From Chryseobacterium limigenitum (GTDB lineage Bacteria > Bacteroidota > Bacteroidia > Flavobacteriales > Weeksellaceae): a DNA stretch of 64,000 nucleotides. Location of the stretch: contig NZ_FPKW01000018.1 in the NCBI RefSeq assembly GCF_900114875.1, positions 1-64,000 on the forward strand, written 5' to 3'. Position 1 is the stretch's first letter; each line of letters starts with the position of its first letter. This document shows positions 42,277 through 49,523 of the stretch, piece by piece. Both the position numbers and the translations under genes were made by a program. Below the pieces are notes generated by a model that was not told where the DNA came from, ran no database searches, and saw only the letters and a program-made list of their open reading frames with translations.

Positions 42277-43233
42277 TTAATCATTATCTTTAGAATAACA
42301 ACGTGAATCTTCCTTTTTAAGCTCATCAGACAGCAACTTCTCCACTCTTAGTTTTCTAAGAGCCATATTTAATTCATTCCCAAACAACAGAAGATAGACG
42401 TTTACATTTACCCAGACCATCAGCAGGATCATACTTCCGATCGATCCGTATAAGACGTTATATCTGGCGATATTTTTAACATACAATGCAAAAAAGTAAG
42501 TCGTAACCACAAACAAAACAGTCGTAAGAATTGCACCAGGAACAGCCTGTCTGAATCTCGCAATTTTCACGGTTCCCAGCCAGTAAAATAATGTCAAAAG
42601 GATAAAATAAAATAATGGAAATGAAACAAATCCAATGATGCTCGAGAGGTTTTCTACCAACCACGAAATATTAACATCAGGAGTGAATAATTTCATAACA
42701 ACTTCCACATAATAAACCCCGAAAAGCGACAGAAAAACAATCGTTATGAAGCCTATTGTAATGAAAAATGAAAGGATAAATTCTTTTACATCCGTTAATT
42801 TTTCGTCAGAATTTTCATTAAACCCATTGATCAGGGAAAAAGTTCCGTTCGTAGCAAAGATCAAAGCTAAAACGATTGTCAAATTACTTATTCCCTTCAT
42901 ATTAGGAATAATATTATTTTCAATATACCCTCTCACTTCATTTTCCATATGTGATGGAAAAATATTATGAATCAATACTTCAAAAATATAAAACTGAAGT
43001 TTATCATAGTGAGGCATATACGGCAAAACCGATAGCAAAAAGAGAAGAAACGGAAATAAACTTAATGTAAAACTCCATGAAATTGATGCCGCTTTTCGTC
43101 CAATCTTACCCTTAAAAACTCCCGTAATATAGATCTGAAACATCTGCCACAGCGAAATACCCAACACGGGAATGTGTATATCATCAAAGAATTTTTGAAT
43201 TTTTAGGATGAATGTGGGAATTTTAAGATTCAT
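42277..43233 (-). CDS. YihY/BrkB-family inner-membrane protein
   Basis: A 318-residue protein with six predicted membrane helices; family features are the early KAASISWSFTLSLFPFLLFL and the middle TNGTFSLINGFN followed by LTDVKEFILSFF. The family was once called ribonuclease BN, but that assignment is wrong; its role is unclear. Expressed divergently from rlmH with only 31 bases between start codons and face-to-face promoters. Confidence 0.9.
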   Translation of the reverse strand: MNLKIPTFILKIQKFFDDIHIPVLGISLWQMFQIYITGVFKGKIGRKAASISWSFTLSLFPFLLFLLSVLPYMPHYDKLQFYIFEVLIHNIFPSHMENEVRGYIENNIIPNMKGISNLTIVLALIFATNGTFSLINGFNENSDEKLTDVKEFILSFFITIGFITIVFLSLFGVYYVEVVMKLFTPDVNISWLVENLSSIIGFVSFPLFYFILLTLFYWLGTVKIARFRQAVPGAILTTVLFVVTTYFFALYVKNIARYNVLYGSIGSMILLMVWVNVNVYLLLFGNELNMALRKLRVEKLLSDELKKEDSRCYSKDND

Positions 43234-43237
43234 AAAG

Positions 43238-43260
43238 TATATTTGCGCCTAGCAAATATA
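43238..43260. promoter_or_regulatory. Overlapping divergent promoters in a 23-bp palindrome
   Basis: TATATTTGC (43238-43246) and GCAAATATA (43252-43260) are perfectly complementary around GCCTA. Each holds a TAnnTTTG -7 element, one for rlmH (plus) and one for yihY (minus), pointing at each other. The two initiation complexes would overlap, so the genes may be transcribed in mutual exclusion. Confidence 0.6.
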
Positions 43261-43264
43261 AGAA

Positions 43265-43738
43265 ATGCGTATCAATTTACTCTGCATTGGCAAAACGGAT
43301 GATAAAGAAATCACTTCTTTGATCAATTATTACCTTACCCGCCTCCCCAAACACTGGAATTTTGAAATTATTGAAATTCCGGATGTAAAAAATGCCAAAA
43401 ACCTTTCTCCGGATTTATTAAAAAAAGAAGAAGCCAAGCTATTCTCTAATCATATCGATAAAAATGATTTGGTCGTTCTTTTAGACGAAAAAGGAAAACA
43501 GTTTACAAGTAGAGAGTTTTCACAAAAAATAGATACCTGGATGAACTCTTCGGTGAAAAAAGTTCACATCTTAATTGGTGGAGCGTATGGTTTTTCAGAA
43601 GAAATTTACACCAGAGCAAACGAAAAAATGTCATTATCTAAAATGACATTCACGCACCAGATGATCCGGTTATTTATCGTTGAACAGTTGTATCGTGCAG
43701 ACCAGATTTTACAGGGAAAACCTTATCATAATGATTAA
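43265..43738 (+). CDS. rlmH: 23S rRNA (pseudouridine-1915-N3)-methyltransferase
   Basis: The 157-residue SPOUT-family enzyme methylates pseudouridine 1915 of 23S rRNA. The knot is visible in LIGGAYGFSEEIYTRANEKM and TFTHQMIRLFIVEQLYRADQI, ending in the conserved KPYHND. Start at 43265. Convergent with trmL 22 bases later. Confidence 0.97.
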   Translation: MRINLLCIGKTDDKEITSLINYYLTRLPKHWNFEIIEIPDVKNAKNLSPDLLKKEEAKLFSNHIDKNDLVVLLDEKGKQFTSREFSQKIDTWMNSSVKKVHILIGGAYGFSEEIYTRANEKMSLSKMTFTHQMIRLFIVEQLYRADQILQGKPYHND

Positions 43739-43760
43739 ATTACAGATATTTAATTAAATA

Positions 43761-44216
43761 TTAAACTTTTAAACCAATTTGTCTTTTTGCTTCACCCACC
43801 ACAAAGGCTACAGAATTTGCAATATTAAAACTTCGGATTAAATTTGACATCGGAATCGTTAAATGATTATCAAAACGAGATAAAACATCTTCATTTAACC
43901 CCACACTTTCTTTTCCGAAAACGAGCCAGTCGCCATCCTGAAAATCAGTGTCCAAATAGGATTTCTCAGCATGTGAACTCATCAAAAAAACGCGGGATTT
44001 ATCCGGTATCTGCTGAATCCATTCATCAACGTTTGCATATTCTGAAACATCAAGATGAACCCAATAATCTAAACCGGAACGTTTCAGGTTTTTATCATTA
44101 ATTACAAATCCAAAGGGATGAATTAAGTGTAATTTACTTTCCGTACCTACACATAAACGTCCGATATTTCCTGTATTATTTGGTATTTCGGGTTCTACGA
44201 GAACAATGTTTAACAT
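43761..44216 (-). CDS. trmL: tRNA (cytidine/uridine-34-2'-O)-methyltransferase TrmL
   Basis: The 151-residue SPOUT methyltransferase modifies the wobble base of certain tRNA-Leu. It starts with the N-terminal signature VEPEIPNNTGNIGRLC, carries FGKESVGLNEDVL, and ends with the knot LTIPMSNLIRSFNIANSVA. The length is typical of TrmL. Confidence 0.95.
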   Translation of the reverse strand: MLNIVLVEPEIPNNTGNIGRLCVGTESKLHLIHPFGFVINDKNLKRSGLDYWVHLDVSEYANVDEWIQQIPDKSRVFLMSSHAEKSYLDTDFQDGDWLVFGKESVGLNEDVLSRFDNHLTIPMSNLIRSFNIANSVAFVVGEAKRQIGLKV

Positions 44217-44265
44217 ATTTAATTTTTACTGGTTTTTCAGAGAAAACCTTATCATAATGGGTAAA

Positions 44266-45087
44266 TTATTTTGCAGGTGCTGCCGTACATTTTGCATAAT
44301 AATCTGCGAGAAGACCTTTTTCGTAGCCTAAACTTACGGCTTTATCCAGTGTTGTACATGCTTCTTTTGGCTTTGCAGTATCAAACAAAATCAAAGCTTT
44401 TGTAACATAAGATTGAGAAAATTTAGGATCTATTGAAATCGCTTTATTAACATCAACAAGAGCTTCTTTAGATTTTTTCATTTTAAGATAAACATCAGCT
44501 CTTCCGTTGTACAAAAGAGATTCGGGCTTTTCGGAAATTAACTGATTATAATCTTTTAAAGCACCTTCCAGATCACCGCTGTTCTTTTTCAGATTGGCTA
44601 ATCCTGTTTTTGCATAAATATTATCTGCCGCAAAACTTAAAATCTGATTTAAATCTTTTAAAGCCAGCTCTTTTTTCCCCTGACTTTCATAGATTTTAGA
44701 ACGCGTTAAATACATGTCAACATTTTCAGGCTCTATCTGGAGCCCTTTATCAATGTATTCAAGAGCTTTTGCCTTGCTTCCTCTCTGGCTGTTTAATGAA
44801 GCCAGATTTGAATAAACAGAAGCGGATAAAGGATTTGCTCTCAAAGCAGCTTCATAGGATTTAAAAGCCAAAGCAGTCTTTCCTAGTCTTCTCTGTGACG
44901 TTCCTAAATTGTTATAATAATCAGATTGAAATTTCTGAATCTGTTCTTTTTCAGCAAGTTTAGCATATTGCTCTTCTGCGCATTTGTAGTCTGCTTTTTT
45001 AAAGCATTCTTCAGCTATTTTAGCATCCTGAGCATAAAAATTCAATGAGGAAAAGGCTGATACCAGAATTAATAAATGTTTTTTCAT
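44266..45087 (-). CDS. Exported TPR protein
   Basis: A 273-residue protein with a signal peptide ending LNFYAQ. About six tetratricopeptide repeats follow, such as AFKSYEAALRANPLSASVYS and AKALEYIDKGLQIEPENVDM. A periplasmic scaffold role is typical. Its start overlaps the PAP2 gene stop as ATGA (45084-45087), so both are made together. Confidence 0.85.
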   Translation of the reverse strand: MKKHLLILVSAFSSLNFYAQDAKIAEECFKKADYKCAEEQYAKLAEKEQIQKFQSDYYNNLGTSQRRLGKTALAFKSYEAALRANPLSASVYSNLASLNSQRGSKAKALEYIDKGLQIEPENVDMYLTRSKIYESQGKKELALKDLNQILSFAADNIYAKTGLANLKKNSGDLEGALKDYNQLISEKPESLLYNGRADVYLKMKKSKEALVDVNKAISIDPKFSQSYVTKALILFDTAKPKEACTTLDKAVSLGYEKGLLADYYAKCTAAPAK

Positions 45088-45650
45088 GAGGTTATATTTT
45101 GTTTATTGATTACTTTTTTGGCAAGTGCACCAAATATCACTCCCAATAAAAGTCCAACAAACGCCCCCACCAAAATATCTATCGGGAAATGTACACCTAA
45201 ATATATTCGGCTGTATGCTACCACCACAGCCCACACAAATATAGCATAAGGAAACCAATTGAGTTTCTTTTTTAATAAAATACTTAAATAAGTTGCCAAA
45301 AAGAAGGTGTTGGAGGCATGCGCAGAATAGAAACCAAACTGCCCTCCACATTTCACGATTCTCATGTGATGCTCTAAAGTAGGGTCATGACAGGGTCTTA
45401 ATCTTGCCACACCGAATTTGAAAACACTAGCCAACTGATCGGAAACCGTAGCTCCAATCACTATGAATATGAGAATAAAAACTAAAGACCTTAGTTTGTA
45501 ATTTTTATATAAAAAGTAAAGAAATATAATGTAAAGCGGAACCCAGATCCAAGTGCTGGAGATCAGCATCCAGAACTGATCAAAAGAAGAATCTCCCAAA
45601 TTATTGAGAAACAAAAAAGCCTTCTTATCTTCCTGAATAATTTCTTCCAT
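45084..45650 (-). CDS. PAP2-family membrane phosphatase
   Basis: The 188-residue protein has five to six membrane segments and the three phosphatase motifs: KFGVARLRP (Lys...Arg-Pro), SAHASNT in the position of PSGH, and SRIYLGVHFPID (Ser-Arg...His...Asp). Motif 2 deviates (SAHA) but keeps the histidine. Likely substrates are lipid phosphates such as undecaprenyl pyrophosphate or phosphatidate. It starts 3 bases after tatA. Confidence 0.9.
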   Translation of the reverse strand: MEEIIQEDKKAFLFLNNLGDSSFDQFWMLISSTWIWVPLYIIFLYFLYKNYKLRSLVFILIFIVIGATVSDQLASVFKFGVARLRPCHDPTLEHHMRIVKCGGQFGFYSAHASNTFFLATYLSILLKKKLNWFPYAIFVWAVVVAYSRIYLGVHFPIDILVGAFVGLLLGVIFGALAKKVINKQNITS

Positions 45651-45653
45651 GGA

Positions 45654-45989
45654 TTATCTGCTTACAGGCCCTTCATGAGTTTCGTCATCGACAGGCTTTA
45701 GCTTAGCTGGTTCATTAGATTCGGTAGGATTCGGTAAGAAGTCTTTCTCCATATCTTTCATTGGATTGTACTCTTTTGCGGCATCTTTTACCTTCTCTAT
45801 TTCACGCTTTATTTCAGAAACAGGGTTATCCGTTTCCTTCATTATCTCAGTTTTGATATCTTCCACTGCGCCACGCATTTTTCTTATGCCCGAGCCTAAG
45901 TCACGTGCTATCGAAGGAAGTTTATCCGGTCCGAATAATACAACAATCGCAACTGCGATCAGTGCCATTTCTCCAAAGCTTAATTCCAT
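45654..45989 (-). CDS. tatA: Twin-arginine translocase subunit TatA-type
   Basis: The 111-residue protein has one N-terminal membrane helix (FGEMALIAVAIVVLFGPDKL) followed by an amphipathic helix (IARDLGSGIRKMRGAVEDI) and a long polar tail, which is longer than usual and Pro/Lys/Glu-rich. It follows the SCO gene and precedes the PAP2 gene in the same direction. No tatC is in the window. A -7 element TAATTTTG lies only 4 bases before its start. Confidence 0.9.
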   Translation of the reverse strand: MELSFGEMALIAVAIVVLFGPDKLPSIARDLGSGIRKMRGAVEDIKTEIMKETDNPVSEIKREIEKVKDAAKEYNPMKDMEKDFLPNPTESNEPAKLKPVDDETHEGPVSR

Positions 45990-46066
45990 GTTACAAAATT
46001 ACAAAAGATATGTGAAACTGAATATGAAATATTAAGTTTTAATAAAATATTAAGCTTTTCATATCA

Positions 46067-46711
46067 TTACTCGGCTTTCAGTTCTTTAATATCTTTTATA
46101 AGTTGCTCCATGTCAGTCTGTAAAGTTCCGTTATAAATTCCTCTTATTTTCTTGTTTTTATCTGTAAGAATAATATGTTCCGTATGTAAAAACTCTGTGC
46201 TGTCACGCGTAAAACCGAGATCTTCTTCCGCAAAATACGATTGACGGGCAAGTTTATAAATTTCTCCTTTCTTTCCTGTCAGAAAATGCCAGTCTGGATT
46301 GTTTATTTTATTTAAATTTTTAAAATCTTTCAGTTTTTTTGGAGTATCGATCCAAGGAGTAACAGAAAAAGACAGGAAAACCACATTGGGATCTTTTTCA
46401 TATTTTTTATTTACAGCACTTAAATTTTTAATCATTATTGGACAGATACTTCCACAAGAAGTAAAAATAAAACTCGCAATATGTATTTTATGATCAATTG
46501 TTTTATCAGTAATTATTTTATTATCCTGATCAGTAAACGAAAATGGTGCAATTGCATGAGTAATTTTCTTCAAAGCATCTTCTTTCGATAAAAATTGTGG
46601 ACTAAAATCCGGAGTATTAAAATATGGCAAAGAATTATCTTCCTGTTTTTGACAGGAAAACAGGATCAATAATACAAAAAAACTACTTCTGAAAAATACT
46701 GTCTGTAACAT
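46067..46711 (-). CDS. SCO1/SenC-family lipoprotein (copper chaperone-like)
   Basis: The 214-residue thioredoxin-fold lipoprotein (Cys20 in LILFSC) carries the CxxxC metal/redox pair CGSIC (Cys86, Cys90) and the distal His, probably His176 or His179 in FLHTEHIIL. SCO proteins deliver copper to cytochrome oxidase or other cuproproteins. The start overlaps the preceding gene by 29 bases, and the YHYH-lipoprotein gene is close, which supports a copper-related trio. Confidence 0.9.
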   Translation of the reverse strand: MLQTVFFRSSFFVLLILFSCQKQEDNSLPYFNTPDFSPQFLSKEDALKKITHAIAPFSFTDQDNKIITDKTIDHKIHIASFIFTSCGSICPIMIKNLSAVNKKYEKDPNVVFLSFSVTPWIDTPKKLKDFKNLNKINNPDWHFLTGKKGEIYKLARQSYFAEEDLGFTRDSTEFLHTEHIILTDKNKKIRGIYNGTLQTDMEQLIKDIKELKAE

Positions 46712-47255
46712 TTACACAATTTTTTGTTCCTAACAATCCGTACCGTTTTCCGTTTTTGATCACGTAATTTGATCTTATCTTTCCGTTGTCATAAAATTGT
46801 TTTTGGCTTCCTTCTTCGTATCCTAATTTGTAATTCATGAGTTTTATGAGTCTTCCTTCCCTGTTCCATTCTTTAAATTCTCCATTATTTTCACCTTTAA
46901 GAAAAGAGCCTGAAATTTTCATTTTCCCGTTTTCCCACCACTCTTTTAACGTTTTCACTTTTATTCCGTTCTCGAAATACCGTTGTTCTTTTAATTTTTT
47001 ATTTGGATAAAATCTTCTCCATTCTCCATTTTCTTTTCCATTATTAAAACCCATTACTTCCGCAGTATCTTTTGTATCAGGATAAAGTGAGTAAATAACC
47101 CCCGTGAATAATATATTATTACTCATCAATAAGCCATTCTTATTTTCTACATTAATCTCTTTGAAATTAAAATATTTCGGTTTCTCATTAGAAGATTTAC
47201 AGGAAATTAAAAGAAGAAATAAAAAACTAATTACTAACAGTTCCCGGCGTCCCAT
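46683..47255 (-). CDS. Lipoprotein with YwqK/MORN-like repeats
   Basis: The 190 residues begin at one of three closely spaced ATGs; the ATG at 47255 gives the cleanest lipoprotein signal (LLISC). MORN-like units such as NGKENGEWRRFYPNKKLKEQ, GKMKISGSFLKGENNGEFKE and YEEGSQKQFYDNGKIRSNYV make up the rest. Family members are annotated as antitoxins or membrane-associated proteins, but no toxin is next to it. It overlaps both neighbours, which indicates a single operon. Confidence 0.8.
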   Translation of the reverse strand: MGRRELLVISFLFLLLISCKSSNEKPKYFNFKEINVENKNGLLMSNNILFTGVIYSLYPDTKDTAEVMGFNNGKENGEWRRFYPNKKLKEQRYFENGIKVKTLKEWWENGKMKISGSFLKGENNGEFKEWNREGRLIKLMNYKLGYEEGSQKQFYDNGKIRSNYVIKNGKRYGLLGTKNCVNVTDSIFQK

Positions 47256-47994
47256 AAAATCCATTTCCATTGATATAAGGATCTGTACTTGTGATGTGAT
47301 AATGATAAATTCCGCTCGGATAATCTGCTGTCACAGAAGTATGCCCATGATAAGCATCTAATGAAGCACTTGCAACTGCAGAACCATTTTCTTCAGGACC
47401 ATACACCGGAAAACCATCCAATAAAAAGCCTAACAATGCAGATTTTGATGCTTTTACCGTTGTAAGATATTTTGGTTCAACATGATAATGATAATCTCCG
47501 CCCGGAGCAGGATGTCCCCACCATTGATCAAAAGAAACAATTTCTCCGGATAAAGGTTGATTTGGACCCGCGTATTGATTGAAAAAAGGAACTCCGTTCA
47601 GAGAGACTCCAATCGGACCAAGCGGTGTTGCTGAATGTGCCGAATTCAAAGCAGGATTTATTGGAATTTTAAATGTATAATTTTTTGTTGAAATAGAATT
47701 CGGGTTTTTTGAAAATACATATCCTCCAAAAGTTGTTCCCGAAAAATTTTCATACAGACTATTGCTTGTAGCATAATAAACGCTTTTATGATCTGGCGTT
47801 CCATTCGTTTTTATGTAAACATAAGTGCCGTCTGAGGTAATACTTGATGCTCCGTAAATCTTTTTATAAATCGCAGGAACTTCCGAATTATTCCCATTAT
47901 CAGTACTTTCCTGGCTCGTTGAATCATCGCTATTACTGCATCCAACAAATACGGCTACTGTAATTAAGCCTAAAAATATTCTGCAAATTTTCAT
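47227..47994 (-). CDS. YHYH-domain lipoprotein
   Basis: A 255-residue lipoprotein (MKICRIFLGLITVAVFVGC; Cys19) followed by a Ser/Asp/Asn-rich linker. The core has the two family HxH signatures DYHYHVEPK and GIYHYHITS, with GFPVYGPEE between. The histidine-rich pairs suggest metal binding. The ATG at 47994 is preferred to an upstream start that adds a non-signal segment. It is the first gene of the YHYH-YwqK-SCO operon. Confidence 0.85.
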   Translation of the reverse strand: MKICRIFLGLITVAVFVGCSNSDDSTSQESTDNGNNSEVPAIYKKIYGASSITSDGTYVYIKTNGTPDHKSVYYATSNSLYENFSGTTFGGYVFSKNPNSISTKNYTFKIPINPALNSAHSATPLGPIGVSLNGVPFFNQYAGPNQPLSGEIVSFDQWWGHPAPGGDYHYHVEPKYLTTVKASKSALLGFLLDGFPVYGPEENGSAVASASLDAYHGHTSVTADYPSGIYHYHITSTDPYINGNGFYGTPGTVSN

Positions 47995-48084
47995 ATTTAT
48001 GTTATTTTCGCTAAATATATAAAAATACCACAACAAAAATTAGATTTAACTTAATATTTTACATAAAATATCACTTTTTTAAAT

Positions 48085-48120
48085 AAAAAAAAGATGAAAC
48101 AATTAACTTGATTCACCTTT
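48085..48120 (-). terminator. Terminator of the Tet-like MFS gene
   Basis: On the minus strand AAAGGTGAA pairs with TTCATCTTT (one G-U) around 13 bases and is followed by T's. It lies 22 bases past the stop at 48142. Confidence 0.6.
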
Positions 48121-48141
48121 TCTTTATTTTTTTAATACTTT

Positions 48142-49362
48142 TTACTTTATTTTATTCTTTTGAAAAGCATAATAGGTAGCAACTACACTCGCTGCCATCA
48201 ATAAAAATGCCAGGAAAAATGGTGCTCCCGAGAACTTAAAAGGTGCTTCATCATGGGTAAAATAATAAAACAAATTCGTCATCATTGGAGGGCCGACAAT
48301 AGAAGTTGCACTCATCAAACTCGTTAATGCTCCCTGAAGCTCACCCTGTTCGTTTGCAGGAACACTTTTCGTGATCACGGACTGAAGAGCCGGGCCGCAA
48401 ATTCCTCCTAAACAATAAGGAATTAAAAAAGCAAACATCATCCACCCTTCTGTAGCAAAGGCAAATAGTAACATTCCGAGTGCGTATAATGCCAATCCGT
48501 AATAAATACTTTTATGTTCACCCAATCTCGGGGTCGTCCATCGAATTAAAACTCCCTGAACCAGTCCAACCAATAATCCGACTACTCCGAGGGAAATCCC
48601 AACCATTCTTTCTGTCCAGCTGAATTTATACATGGTAAAGAAACTCCAGTTACTTTGTACGGCATGTCCTGCAATATAAATTAAAATCAAGGCAACAATC
48701 AATCCTGAAATTTCCGGATGCTTTCCTAAAAACTTAAATGAACCTACGGGATTTGCTCGTTTCCAATCAAATTCTCTACGCTTATCTTTATCTAAACTTT
48801 CCGGAAGAATGAAGTATCCGTAAAGGAAATTAAGCAAACATAAACCTGCTGCTGCATAGAAAGGAACTCTCGCCCCATAGTGACCTAAAATACCGCCAAG
48901 AACAGGTCCGATAATGAACCCTAAGCCAAAAGCCGCTCCAATTAATCCAAAATTTTTCGCTCGATCTTCATCCGTGGAAATATCTGCGATATAGGCACTG
49001 GCCGTTGTGACACTGGCACCGGTGAGTCCGGCAATGATCCGCCCTAAAAAGAGCCACCAAATTGTTGGTGCCAACGCAAGGAAAATATAATCCACCGCAA
49101 AACCAAAGAGGGAGATCAGAATAATAGGTCTCCGCCCATATTTATCACTCAGGTTTCCTACAACCGGTGAAAATATAAATTGAGTAAAAGCATACGCAAA
49201 TCCCAACCAGCCACCATATTTAGCGGCTTCACTGATGTCTGCATGAATTAGTTCCTCAATTAGTTTGGGAACAACAGGAATGATGATTCCCCATCCTGTA
49301 ATGTCAATCAACAGCGTTATAAATATAAAGCCTATGGCCGCTTTTTTCCTTGAATTTTCCAT
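48142..49362 (-). CDS. TetA-like MFS efflux transporter
   Basis: The 406-residue, 12-helix major-facilitator carries motif [20 protein letters not shown] between helices 2 and 3, motif C-like [10 protein letters not shown] in helix 5 and the TCR-family opening [20 protein letters not shown]. Homologs of this type export tetracyclines or other drugs and metabolites. The chromosomal setting and lack of a TetR neighbour make dedicated tetracycline resistance unlikely; I call it a putative drug or metabolite exporter. A -7 element (TATTTTTG on the minus strand, 49370-49377) lies 7 bases before the start. Confidence 0.88.
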   Translation of the reverse strand: MENSRKKAAIGFIFITLLIDITGWGIIIPVVPKLIEELIHADISEAAKYGGWLGFAYAFTQFIFSPVVGNLSDKYGRRPIILISLFGFAVDYIFLALAPTIWWLFLGRIIAGLTGASVTTASAYIADISTDEDRAKNFGLIGAAFGLGFIIGPVLGGILGHYGARVPFYAAAGLCLLNFLYGYFILPESLDKDKRREFDWKRANPVGSFKFLGKHPEISGLIVALILIYIAGHAVQSNWSFFTMYKFSWTERMVGISLGVVGLLVGLVQGVLIRWTTPRLGEHKSIYYGLALYALGMLLFAFATEGWMMFAFLIPYCLGGICGPALQSVITKSVPANEQGELQGALTSLMSATSIVGPPMMTNLFYYFTHDEAPFKFSGAPFFLAFLLMAASVVATYYAFQKNKIK

Positions 49363-49474
49363 AATCCTGCAAAAATAATCAAATTGAGAAAAATAATGGT
49401 TCTAAATTGTATTAATTAGTTGTTAGATCTTAGAAGCTAGATATTAGTTTTAAAATAATACCATATTAATGCAA

Positions 49475-49503
49475 AAAAAGCCTTTCAAATTGAAAGGCTT
49501 TTT
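49475..49503 (-). terminator. Terminator of secDF
   Basis: A 13-bp perfect stem AAAAAGCCTTTCA/TGAAAGGCTTTTT around AAT (49475-49487, 49491-49503). It is followed by T's on the minus strand, past the secDF stop. Confidence 0.9.
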
Positions 49504-49523
49504 CTTATTTATTGTAGTAATAC

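Noticed and set aside
46683-47255. Toxin-antitoxin pair at the YwqK-like gene
   Set aside because: No toxin gene is next to it; the neighbours are SCO and YHYH lipoproteins.
48142-49362. Acquired tetracycline-resistance gene
   Set aside because: It has no TetR-type regulator or mobile flanks and normal composition; a general MFS exporter is likelier.
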